A DNA stretch of 26,428 nt from JAWXCM01 sp034408745 (GTDB lineage: Bacteria; Acidobacteriota; Terriglobia; Bryobacterales; Bryobacteraceae). The position numbers and the translations under genes were made by a program. Positions within the stretch are counted from its first letter, which is position 1. Every line of letters begins with the position of its first letter. Below the pieces are notes generated by a model. The model did not search any database, was not told where the DNA came from, and worked only from the letters and a program-made list of their open reading frames with translations. The DNA is taken from contig JAWXCM010000381.1 in the NCBI GenBank assembly GCA_034408745.1, forward strand, positions 1 through 26,428, read 5' to 3'. Positions 15,100-21,751 of this stretch are shown here, piece after piece.

Positions 15100-15930
15100 T
15101 TAGACTTTGCGGAGAAACACAGAGATTGAGGTGAACCAGCAGCCTTCCAGTTCCAGCACAATGTGCGGGTACTCGTAGTGCTGCCTCCCCAGGTCGACAA
15201 TTACCTGAGGCAGATTCAGCACGGAACGCTTTGTCTCATTGGAGAGTTCGAACGACACAGGCTCCACCGGCTGCAGTTCAGGGACGGCGGCCAGCAGTTC
15301 CAGGAGCTGCGCAGGAGTAAACAGGTGCAGATTCGGCTCGCCCGGAGTAGGCGCTTCATTGACGATCACTTCCGTCGTCAATGCAACGATCCCGCCCTTC
15401 TTACACACCCGCGCCTGTTGTTTCAGCGCGTCCACCGCGCTTGCCTGTCCGCCAAAGTGTTCAATCGAGCTTAGCGAGAACACCATGTCGAAGCTCTCGT
15501 CCTCATACCGCAGGTCGAGCGCATTCATATACTGCACCACCAGGCGCCGGCGGTTGAACGGAATCTGCGAAGCGAACTCGTCCGGATTCACAAGCATGCT
15601 GGAGGTAGCTTCGCGTCCGGAAAACTCACCGGTGCCGTAAATGTCGGTGGCGAATACCATCCTCACGTGATTGGTGAGCCAGAACAGTGGGCGCTCATGC
15701 CCGGCAGCAACGCCCAGCACCATCGCGTCCGGCCGCAACACGCCTAAATCCCGGGCGCCGCGAAGTAGTTGCGCATACTCCCACGATTTCCGGTGTTCGT
15801 GACGTCTCGGGTACTCGTCAAATATGACGACGCACTCGGGCTCCATCTCGTGGATGGCGCTTTCGATTTCAGGCTTTCGAAAATCTTCGACTTCACAAAG
15901 CTTGTTCAGGCCGTATTGGCCAGGAGTCAC
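15100..15930 (-). CDS. class I SAM-dependent methyltransferase, paralog 1
   Basis: A 276-residue paralog of the following gene. Motif I region is VLGVAAGHERPLFWLTNHV, again with AGHE in place of a typical GxG; then YEDESFDMVFSLSSIEHFGG and CKKGGIVALTTEVIVNE. The conserved block with a central INxRRLVVQ-like segment and the C-terminal HIVLELEGCWFTSISVFLRK are shared with its neighbour. The start is GTG at 15930, overlapping the TGA of the upstream unknown gene as GTGA, so translation is probably coupled. Both paralogs keep the same unusual motif I, suggesting a functional subfamily and not decay. Confidence 0.8.
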   Translation of the reverse strand: MTPGQYGLNKLCEVEDFRKPEIESAIHEMEPECVVIFDEYPRRHEHRKSWEYAQLLRGARDLGVLRPDAMVLGVAAGHERPLFWLTNHVRMVFATDIYGTGEFSGREATSSMLVNPDEFASQIPFNRRRLVVQYMNALDLRYEDESFDMVFSLSSIEHFGGQASAVDALKQQARVCKKGGIVALTTEVIVNEAPTPGEPNLHLFTPAQLLELLAAVPELQPVEPVSFELSNETKRSVLNLPQVIVDLGRQHYEYPHIVLELEGCWFTSISVFLRKV

Positions 15931-16688
15931 GGCTGACCCTCCTCCGGAAATACTGCATAACCCGCCGGAGGAGGATACAGCTGCTCCAGCAACTGCAGGC
16001 GACGCCGCAGATAACGGCTGGGGATTTGGCGCGGTCCTGTCTCGACATCAATGTCGCAGCAGATCCCGTGCAGGTACAACGTGAGTGTGTCGACGAAAGA
16101 CTGCCGTATGTAATCGCGAAACGCACGCGTGTCGCGCGTCCCGGGATTCTTATGCGTCAGCAGAGCCTGTTTCAGAGTCCAGCTTGCCTCATCCACCTCG
16201 CCGTGCACGCCCACCCGAATCTCTTCGCGAATCAGCTCTGAGTAGCGGCGGCGGGCGTCTTCGGTCCACGGATCGGCAACCAGCTGTGCCAGCAGGAGAT
16301 AGAAGTGATAGTGGTACTCCGCCACCTCCTGATCTTTCAGGGCGAACGCCAGCACCGCTTCCTCGCGCGTCACCACGCACGAGGTCCACGACGATTTGTC
16401 CTCCGATGGCTTCGCAGTGCGAACCATCTCCCCGGAGTTGCCCGGGCCTTTCTCCCGGAAACTCTCCAGGTAGGGGACAAGTAAAATCGAGACTTTCGGC
16501 AATTGCGAAAGCACCAGTTGCGGCAGTGCCGCAATGGGTTCTTCGAGATATTCGCGAATGTCCTCCTCTGTCAGGGGCAGGCCGGCAAAATAGTACGAGA
16601 ACGGCTTGCGCAGAGGAATCATTTCGCGGCGAATCCGCTCGGCGTACTGTCCGACGCTCAGATTCGCTGGATCACTGTTGGCGGGCAT
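15927..16688 (-). CDS. unknown cytoplasmic protein heading the methyltransferase operon
   Basis: About 253 residues, no family recognised. It has no signal peptide or membrane segment and is rich in charged helices. Notable parts are an N-terminal stretch around LTEEDIREYLEEPIAALPQL, a central KDQEVAEYHYHFYLLLAQL helix with several His and Tyr, and a C-terminal DIDVETGPRQIPSRYL region; LYLHGICCDI has a Cys pair. The His/Glu-rich central helix could bind metal, but that is a guess. The ATG at 16688 is preferred to the GTG at 16700 because a TAGAAT hexamer (-10-like) ends 1 nt before that GTG, which would put the transcript start downstream of it. The gene is first in a coupled three-gene operon and is divergent from the sugar kinase. 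Confidence 0.6.
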   Translation of the reverse strand: MPANSDPANLSVGQYAERIRREMIPLRKPFSYYFAGLPLTEEDIREYLEEPIAALPQLVLSQLPKVSILLVPYLESFREKGPGNSGEMVRTAKPSEDKSSWTSCVVTREEAVLAFALKDQEVAEYHYHFYLLLAQLVADPWTEDARRRYSELIREEIRVGVHGEVDEASWTLKQALLTHKNPGTRDTRAFRDYIRQSFVDTLTLYLHGICCDIDVETGPRQIPSRYLRRRLQLLEQLYPPPAGYAVFPEEGQP

Positions 16689-16799
16689 GGAAACGACCAC
16701 AATTCTAGCAGCACGGAGGCGAATGGCAAATTCGCGACAGTCGTGCTGAAATTAGTAGATGATGCACACACCCCTTTCGTTGCCGGGCGTTTGTTCGCG

Positions 16800-16805
16800 T
16801 AAACT
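16800..16805 (+). promoter_or_regulatory. -10 box TAAACT for a leaderless kinase mRNA
   Basis: TAAACT ends 6 nt before the TTG at 16812. A TTGCCG hexamer at 16780-16785 is a possible -35 but the 14-bp spacer is short. Confidence 0.5.
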
Positions 16806-16811
16806 GGTCGT

Positions 16812-17741
16812 TTGATCCTTACTTTGACCATTAACCCGGCTCTGGACCGGAATGTTACCGTGGACCGCCTTGCCTTCGAGGACCGTGGCTATATTCTTTC
16901 CACCAGCGAGTCCCCCGGCGGCAGAGGCATCAACGCATCCCGGGTCATCCACTGTTTCGGTGGTAAGACCCTCGCCCTCGCCACCGCCGGCGGCGAAACC
17001 GGCAACCAGTTCGAATCCCTCGCCCAGGATATCGACTTCCCTCTCGAACTGGTCCGCACCGCCGCCGAAACACGCACCAACCTCACCATTACCGACAAGC
17101 AGGGCCTTACCGTCAAGCTCAACGAGCAGGGTCCCGTAATCACCGCACGGGAACTGGAACGGGTGGCCGCGGCAGTCGAGAAGCACCTGCCCAAAGCCAC
17201 GTGGTTTATGATTTGCGGCAGCCTGCCCCCCGGCGTCCCGTCGCACTTCTACAAGGACATCATTGAGCTGGCGCAGAAGAGAAAGGTGCCCACCATGCTC
17301 GACACCGACGGCGATGCGCTGCTCCACGGCCTCGAAGCCAGCCCCACCGTCGTCAGCCCGAACCAGCAGGAGGCCGAGCGCCTCCTCAACCGCGCACTCA
17401 TCACCCGGACGCACCTCATTGACGCCGTCCAACGCATCCACGGCATGGGTGCCGAGGCCGTCGTGCTGTCCCTGGGAAGCCGGGGAGCGATGGCGCGCAG
17501 TGGCACCGACATCGTGGAAGCAGTGCCCCCGCGAATCGACGCGGTCTGTCCCATCGGAGCCGGTGACGCACTCGCCGCCGCTTTCACCTGGGCCATGTCG
17601 CAGGGCAAGCACTTTATCGACGCAGTCCGCTGGGGCGTCGCCGCCGGAACCGCATCGGCGAAACTCCCCGGCGTCACCTACGCCAATCTCGCGCAAACCC
17701 GCGAGGTCTACGCTCAGGTCGAGATGAAATTCATCAGCTGA
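16812..17741 (+). CDS. 1-phosphofructokinase-family hexose kinase (PfkB/ribokinase fold)
   Basis: A 309-residue cytoplasmic sugar-phosphate kinase. It starts MILTLTINPALDRNVTVD, the hallmark N-terminus of FruK/LacC/PfkB. The substrate-binding GGRGIN motif is at 36-41 and the anion-hole/catalytic motif GAGDA at 249-253 (D252 the base). Likely reactions are phosphorylation of fructose 1-phosphate, tagatose 6-phosphate or fructose 6-phosphate; the sequence alone does not decide which. The start is TTG, supported by perfect agreement of the family N-terminus and by the TAAACT box 6 nt upstream. No sugar transport or PTS gene is adjacent. Its TGA directly abuts the stop of the convergent flavoprotein gene, with no terminator between. 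Confidence 0.92.
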   Translation: MILTLTINPALDRNVTVDRLAFEDRGYILSTSESPGGRGINASRVIHCFGGKTLALATAGGETGNQFESLAQDIDFPLELVRTAAETRTNLTITDKQGLTVKLNEQGPVITARELERVAAAVEKHLPKATWFMICGSLPPGVPSHFYKDIIELAQKRKVPTMLDTDGDALLHGLEASPTVVSPNQQEAERLLNRALITRTHLIDAVQRIHGMGAEAVVLSLGSRGAMARSGTDIVEAVPPRIDAVCPIGAGDALAAAFTWAMSQGKHFIDAVRWGVAAGTASAKLPGVTYANLAQTREVYAQVEMKFIS

Positions 17742-18431
17742 TTAGTCGTACTTCTCAGAAATAATGCGCTTGCGGTCGAGCCCCAACTCTTTCAGCTGCG
17801 CCCGCATATCGTCCACCATCGCCTTCAGCCCGCAGATGTAGACGTCGACATCGCGGCGGTCTCCCAGCGCGCTAAGCACGTGCGGCTGCACCCTGCCTGT
17901 CAGCCCCGTCCATTCCGGACCCGGCTGCGTCAGCGTCGGCAGAAAGTGAAAATTCGGATACTCCCGAGCCAGTTGCTCAAAGTCCTCGCGGTACAGCAGC
18001 GATTCCTCGTGACGCACGCCGAAAATCAGCGTGATGTCGCGATCCCCGCCACCGCGCAGATACTCCATCACCATCCCGCGGAACGGAGCGATGCCCGTGC
18101 CCGTGCCCACCAGAATCGAGTCGCTCACCGGATTTCGCCACACAAACTGGCCCAGCGGACCCTTCATCTCCACCAGGTCACCCGGCTGCAGGTCGAACAG
18201 GAAGGGCGACAGGTGCCCGTCCTGCACGCGATTCAGGCACAGCTCAAACCGGTTCCCGTCAGAAGCGCAGCAAATGGAATACGCGCGTGTAATCTTCTTC
18301 TCGCGAACCACCCTGGTGATCGACACAAACTGCCCCGCCGGAAACGGCAAATGCTCTACATCCGGAACCTCAAACACAAAATGCCGGACTTCCGGTGCGA
18401 TTACTTTCGATTCAATCAGTCTCGCCTGCAT
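17742..18431 (-). CDS. ferredoxin-NADP reductase-like FAD oxidoreductase
   Basis: A 229-residue flavoprotein. The FAD-binding RAYS motif is at residues 49-52, the NAD(P)-binding glycine loop GTGTGIAPF at 109-117, and the C-terminal nicotinamide-side motif YICGLKAMVDDM near the end. A FGVRHEESLLYREDFEQL segment is typical of FNR-family domains. Length corresponds to a minimal FAD plus NAD(P) module with no ferredoxin domain, so it needs a separate electron partner. Its ATG at 18431 lies inside the end of the CbiX-like gene (20-nt overlap), so it is the last gene of a coupled three-gene operon. Linkage to a tetrapyrrole-chelatase-like gene suggests use in metal or corrin chemistry, which is inference. 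Confidence 0.88.
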   Translation of the reverse strand: MQARLIESKVIAPEVRHFVFEVPDVEHLPFPAGQFVSITRVVREKKITRAYSICCASDGNRFELCLNRVQDGHLSPFLFDLQPGDLVEMKGPLGQFVWRNPVSDSILVGTGTGIAPFRGMVMEYLRGGGDRDITLIFGVRHEESLLYREDFEQLAREYPNFHFLPTLTQPGPEWTGLTGRVQPHVLSALGDRRDVDVYICGLKAMVDDMRAQLKELGLDRKRIISEKYD

Positions 18432-18801
18432 GCTTGTTATCCAGCGCTCCCTGTGCGCGTCCGAGCATGACGTCCACCAGCGCCGGATGTCCCTCCAGCG
18501 GCTGTGTCACCTCAAACTCCACACCGTGATGGATGCCGCGAAGCTCCTCCACGATGCCAGGCAAATCCCGGCGCAGATGAATGCCCAGCGTCAGGAAGAA
18601 CGGCACCACCACAATCCGCGTCGCCCCCCTGGCACACAAACAAGCCACAGCCGCAGGCAAATCCGGCTGCGCCATCTCCAGAAACGCAGTCTCCACCAGT
18701 TCGAACTCGCCACGTCGAGCCAGTTCCGCCGTCATCGCGCGGACGCCCTGGTTGGCAGCCTCCACACTCGACCCATGCGCAAATACGACAACCGCGGTCA
18801 T
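18412..18801 (-). CDS. CbiX/SirB-like sirohydrochlorin chelatase (short form)
   Basis: A 129-residue protein with the small CbiX fold. The first metal-site histidine is in VVVFAHGSS (H9), and the second in PFFLTLGIHLRRDLP (H75), both as in short CbiX chelatases that insert Co2+ (or Fe2+/Ni2+) into sirohydrochlorin. MAQPDLPAAVACLCARGATRIVVVPFFL is typical sequence. The full-length short form is about 120-145 residues, so this is intact. No other cobalamin or siroheme gene is in view, so the metal cannot be told. It is translationally coupled at both ends: its ATG overlaps the TGA of the Cys-rich protein (ATGA, 18798-18801) and its 3' end overlaps the flavoprotein start by 20 nt. Confidence 0.85.
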   Translation of the reverse strand: MTAVVVFAHGSSVEAANQGVRAMTAELARRGEFELVETAFLEMAQPDLPAAVACLCARGATRIVVVPFFLTLGIHLRRDLPGIVEELRGIHHGVEFEVTQPLEGHPALVDVMLGRAQGALDNKHAGETD

Positions 18802-19475
18802 GGCGTGATGATCAGCCCCGACGGAGCATCCCCGCTCACCAGCGTCGTGTCCGACGGCTCGGCCACTGCCTGCGGCGGCACAAACCCGCCGAGGAAGTGG
18901 ATAAACCCACGGCTCTTCGGACGGCCGTTCCAGTGCGTTAGTTCGATGCGCTGGAAGAACACGAGCACCTTCAGCACATTGCGATCATCCAGCCGAACCT
19001 GCTCCCCGGCCAGGTACTCCCGGATCGTGGCGACCGTCTCCTGAACCGCGACCACCACCTTGCCGGCCAGCGGATTCTCCGGCCGAACCTCATACACCAG
19101 CCCACTCTGCAGCGTCTTGTACGTCTGCGTGAGCGCCGCCAGCGCATCCCGGATGTCGGTGTCCAGAAGCTGGACGCCCTCGAACAGGCTGGCCTTCAGC
19201 ATCGTCATCGCGATCATCGTCATCAGCGACTCATTCCGACGCAGGAACGGCTCGTCCACCACGATGTCCATGTTCGGCAGCGTCTTCGGATCCACCTCCC
19301 GACGCACCGCGTGACCCCGGCTCTCAATCAGGTAGACGCACGTCAACGGGCACAGCACCGTTACCTCGCGCTCCGTGCCGCAGCACAAAGTGCAGATGTC
19401 GCCACTGACGCCCGGGCAAAAACGCTTTGGTTTACGCTTGCCGCAGATCGCGCACAGGCGGGAAGATTCCTGCAT
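18798..19475 (-). CDS. conserved-looking Cys-rich (zinc-ribbon-like) protein
   Basis: About 225 residues. The N-terminal 46 residues hold a Cys cluster: C8xxC11, C20, C28xxC31-C32, and C42xxxC46, flanked by basic residues (GKRKPKRFC). This looks like a zinc or Fe-S binding domain. The rest is predicted soluble and helical, with a MTMIAMTMLKASLFEGVQLL segment. No family recognised. The ATG at 19475 is chosen because it puts the first Cys pair at the N-terminus and is preceded by TCAGGT and a TAAGAT box; the longer open frame to 19541 runs across the divergent small gene. First gene of the operon with CbiX and the flavoprotein, which suggests a linked metal or redox role. Probably not an enzyme by itself. 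Confidence 0.65.
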   Translation of the reverse strand: MQESSRLCAICGKRKPKRFCPGVSGDICTLCCGTEREVTVLCPLTCVYLIESRGHAVRREVDPKTLPNMDIVVDEPFLRRNESLMTMIAMTMLKASLFEGVQLLDTDIRDALAALTQTYKTLQSGLVYEVRPENPLAGKVVVAVQETVATIREYLAGEQVRLDDRNVLKVLVFFQRIELTHWNGRPKSRGFIHFLGGFVPPQAVAEPSDTTLVSGDAPSGLIITP

Positions 19476-19483
19476 ACCTGACC

Positions 19484-19493
19484 ATCTTATGCT
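19484..19493. promoter_or_regulatory. overlapping divergent -10 boxes
   Basis: TATGCT (19488-19493, +) ends 6 nt before the ATG at 19500; TAAGAT (19489-19484, -) ends 8 nt before the ATG at 19475. The two boxes share bases 19488-19489, so both short-leader transcripts would start from one point and the two promoters should exclude each other. Confidence 0.45.
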
Positions 19494-19499
19494 GGAGGT

Positions 19500-19655
19500 A
19501 TGCCCCGGACCGATCTCTACATTAAGGTGGTCATCGATCACGACGAAGCCGACACGCCCCAGAAGCTTGGCGATGAAGTCTGCCGCCAGGTCACCAAAGT
19601 TTATGGAGTGCGAACCGCCGAGTTAACCAACTTCCTCACCCGCGAGAAGAACTGA
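19500..19655 (+). CDS. small 51-residue protein
   Basis: ATG at 19500 to TGA at 19653-19655. The product begins MPRTDLYIKVVIDHDEADTP and ends TNFLTREKN; it is acidic in the middle, with a KLGDEVCRQVTKVYGVRTAEL helix. Composition and third-position GC look like real coding sequence. The pattern (short, soluble, starting TDLYIKVVIDHD) resembles a small conserved protein I associate with Acidobacteriota, but I cannot verify that. A -10-like TATGCT lies 6 nt upstream, so it may be leaderless; the GGAGG at 19494-19498 is too close to the ATG to act as a normal Shine-Dalgarno. Function unknown. Confidence 0.65.
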   Translation: MPRTDLYIKVVIDHDEADTPQKLGDEVCRQVTKVYGVRTAELTNFLTREKN

Positions 19656-19708
19656 CGACCCAAACCGCCCAGATCACGGTTATAAAATCACTCTACGCGG
19701 ATGTGCTG

Positions 19709-19714
19709 TATACT
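19709..19714 (+). promoter_or_regulatory. candidate -10 box for the KaiC-like operon
   Basis: TATACT preceded by CTG, about 60 nt upstream of the first possible start codon at 19776. An AT-rich TATAAAA element lies at 19681-19687. No good -35 match was found. A small hairpin (gggc...gccc) follows the box. Confidence 0.35.
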
Positions 19715-19775
19715 CGGGCTGAACGCCCTTTAGTGCCAGGATTGCGGGCCAACTGTCCTTCCCGATCCTAACTTA

Positions 19776-19859
19776 ATGAGCAAACGACCGACGACGCTCG
19801 CGCTAATCCCCTCTGCATCAGCGGTTCGCGGAGAACTGCGCCGGAGGCGCGGAGAATGA
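19776..19859 (+). CDS. possible 27-residue leader peptide of the KaiC-like operon
   Basis: ATG at 19776 to TGA at 19857-19859, overlapping the ATG of the next gene (ATGA). The product starts MSKRPTTLALIPSASAV and ends in an Arg-rich RRRRGE tail. The overlap is the same as between the following two genes, which suggests translational coupling, but no ribosome-binding site precedes its start and so short an open frame may be chance. The Arg codons partly reflect the purine-rich Shine-Dalgarno of the next gene. Confidence 0.3.
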   Translation: MSKRPTTLALIPSASAVRGELRRRRGE

Positions 19860-20287
19860 ACGTGCGACCTTCGACCGAGGCGTTGCGGGACCTTGCCCGA
19901 AAACTAATCGAGTTAGAAGCGTCAGCAGTTGTCAGTATCGATCCGGATCTGCCAGCGGCAGCCCGCGTCTGCGAGGCTGTACGCCGTCCGCTTTGCGTCC
20001 TTGCTGGAACCGCGGGGTTTCGCGCCTTGCTGTCCCGTGCGCTGTCTCTGGCGAAAGCCAAAGCGCCAGGGCTCAATATGGTGCGCATCAGCCCTGACGG
20101 TTCCGTCGAGGGATTTTCGGACCTGGCCCTCAGTGACGATCCCGAAGCGGGCCTGGTTCTCATTTCCGAACTGCTTGAACTGATGGCCGTACTTATTGGC
20201 CAGGATTTGACCCTGACGATACTCGACGGCGTCTGGCCGGATTTCAGAAACTTTCGGGCGGGTTCCAATGGAGCGAAGCAACCATGA
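19856..20287 (+). CDS. unknown 143-residue protein upstream of KaiC-like ATPase
   Basis: A soluble helical protein with no recognised family. It starts MNVRPSTEALRDLARKL, has a hydrophobic centre with CVLAGTAGFRALLSRALSL, an acidic segment RISPDGSVEGFSDLAL, and an ISELLELMAVLIGQDLTLTIL helix ending in VWPDF. It is not KaiB: KaiB is about 100 residues with a thioredoxin-like fold, and none of that pattern is visible. The ATG at 19856 has a good GGAGG (about 10 nt upstream). It overlaps the KaiC-like gene by ATGA, so the two proteins are probably made in fixed proportion and may form a complex. I have a weak impression of similar small proteins next to KaiC-like genes in other bacteria. Confidence 0.7.
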   Translation: MNVRPSTEALRDLARKLIELEASAVVSIDPDLPAAARVCEAVRRPLCVLAGTAGFRALLSRALSLAKAKAPGLNMVRISPDGSVEGFSDLALSDDPEAGLVLISELLELMAVLIGQDLTLTILDGVWPDFRNFRAGSNGAKQP

Positions 20288-21744
20288 GCCAGCAAAACAA
20301 AGTGGCAATCAAGAAACTGCCCTCCGGGGTTCCGGGCCTTGATGAAATCCTCGGCGGAGGGATTCCGGAGTTTTCATTTAACATCGTTGCGGGCGCGCCT
20401 GGCTGTGGCAAGACTACGCTCGCGCATCAGTTCGTCTTTGCCAATGCAACCCCCGAACGCCCGGCCCTGTACTTTACCGTCCTGGGGGAACCCGCCCTCA
20501 AGATGCTGCGCTATCAACAACAGTATGATTTTTTCGACGGCGACCGCCTAAACAGCTCCATTCGTTTCTTTAACCTCGGCAGTGTGCTGATCGAGGGTGG
20601 CCTCCCAGCAGTAATGGCGGAAATCGCAAAGCAGGTGGAAACGCTGAATCCCGGGCTGGTGGTCGTCGATTCCTTCCGCTCCGTCATCCGTACAGCCAGT
20701 AGAGACGACGTGGAAATGCCGACGTTCGTCCAGGACCTTGGCCTGCTTCTCACAAGCTGGGAAGCCACCACCTTCCTCGTCGGCGAGTACCACGAGTCGG
20801 AAATTCAGGACAACCCAGTGTTCACCGTCGCCGACGGGCTCTTCTGGCTGTTTCAGAACCCGGAGCGAAACTCAGTAGTTCGAAAGCTCCAGATTATGAA
20901 GCTGCGCGGCCAGGCTTCCGTTCCCGGAATGCACACCATTCGGATTACCGACAAAGGCGTCGAGGCCTTCTCTCGAACCCTCGGGCTGGGAAATCGCCGG
21001 AGCGTAGCTCGCGGCGGCAGGCGACTCTCAAGCGGGATCGTCGAACTGGACGCCATTATCGGCGGAGGCATTCCGGAAGGTGACAGCCTCCTCGTCGCAG
21101 GCTCTGGCGGCACCGGGAAATCTCTGCTTGCAACTCACTTCATCAACGCTGGCCTGCGCAACGGAGAAGCCGGAATTATCGCCGTATTTGAGGAGCGTCC
21201 GGACGAGTACGCGGCGAGAGCTTCCACGTTCGGCCTCAATCTGCCCCAGGCCGTGGCAGACGATAAACTGCGGATTCTTTACCTGCGCCCCCTCGACCTG
21301 TCGGTCGACGAAGCCATGCAGGCCATTCTGGACGCAGTCAGGGAAACTGGCGCCAAACGCCTCGTCATCGATTCACTGGCCGGGTTCGAAATGGCGCTAG
21401 CCCCGGGCTTTCGCGCCGATTTCCGCGAATCCCTGTATCGCATGATCGCCTCCCTTACCGGGCTCGGCATCACGATTGTCAGCACGGTGGAAATGCAGGA
21501 ATTGTTCACCGAACTGCCATTCAGCACTTACTCCATCTCTTTCCTCACCGACGACATCATCCGCCTGCGGTACGTGGAAATCAACGGCGAACTTCGGAAA
21601 ATGCTGATGGTGGTGAAGATGCGCGGCGGCAACCACAGCAAGAAGCTGCACGAGTACAATATCACCAGCGAAGGGTTCGTTGTCGGCGAAGAGCTCACCG
21701 GGTTCCACCAACTCATCACCGGCATACCACCGCGGTCGACATAG
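20284..21744 (+). CDS. KaiC-like ATPase with two RecA-type domains
   Basis: A 486-residue protein with two KaiC domains. In the first, Walker A is AGAPGCGKTT (36-45) and Walker B ends at D129 in LVVVDSFRS. In the second, Walker A is GSGGTGKS (273-280), the paired catalytic glutamates are E303-E304 in VFEERP, and Walker B ends at D363 in LVIDSLAGF. In the first domain the glutamate pair is reduced to one (LGE, E69). By alignment to cyanobacterial KaiC, the autophosphorylation site Ser431 is kept as S419 but Thr432 is replaced by F420. So it is a KaiC-like signalling ATPase; clock function is not implied. The C-terminal ELRKMLMVVKMRGGNHSKKL motif is typical. The ATG overlaps the preceding TGA. 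Confidence 0.92.
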   Translation: MSQQNKVAIKKLPSGVPGLDEILGGGIPEFSFNIVAGAPGCGKTTLAHQFVFANATPERPALYFTVLGEPALKMLRYQQQYDFFDGDRLNSSIRFFNLGSVLIEGGLPAVMAEIAKQVETLNPGLVVVDSFRSVIRTASRDDVEMPTFVQDLGLLLTSWEATTFLVGEYHESEIQDNPVFTVADGLFWLFQNPERNSVVRKLQIMKLRGQASVPGMHTIRITDKGVEAFSRTLGLGNRRSVARGGRRLSSGIVELDAIIGGGIPEGDSLLVAGSGGTGKSLLATHFINAGLRNGEAGIIAVFEERPDEYAARASTFGLNLPQAVADDKLRILYLRPLDLSVDEAMQAILDAVRETGAKRLVIDSLAGFEMALAPGFRADFRESLYRMIASLTGLGITIVSTVEMQELFTELPFSTYSISFLTDDIIRLRYVEINGELRKMLMVVKMRGGNHSKKLHEYNITSEGFVVGEELTGFHQLITGIPPRST

Positions 21745-21751
21745 GGACCAC

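Noticed and set aside
16752..17696. A 314-codon antisense frame over the sugar kinase
   Set aside because: Gly- and Val-rich shadow sequence; the kinase has full family motifs on the + strand.
19856..20287. KaiB identity for the 143-residue protein
   Set aside because: It is too long and lacks the KaiB thioredoxin-like pattern; the sequence is helical with an acidic centre.
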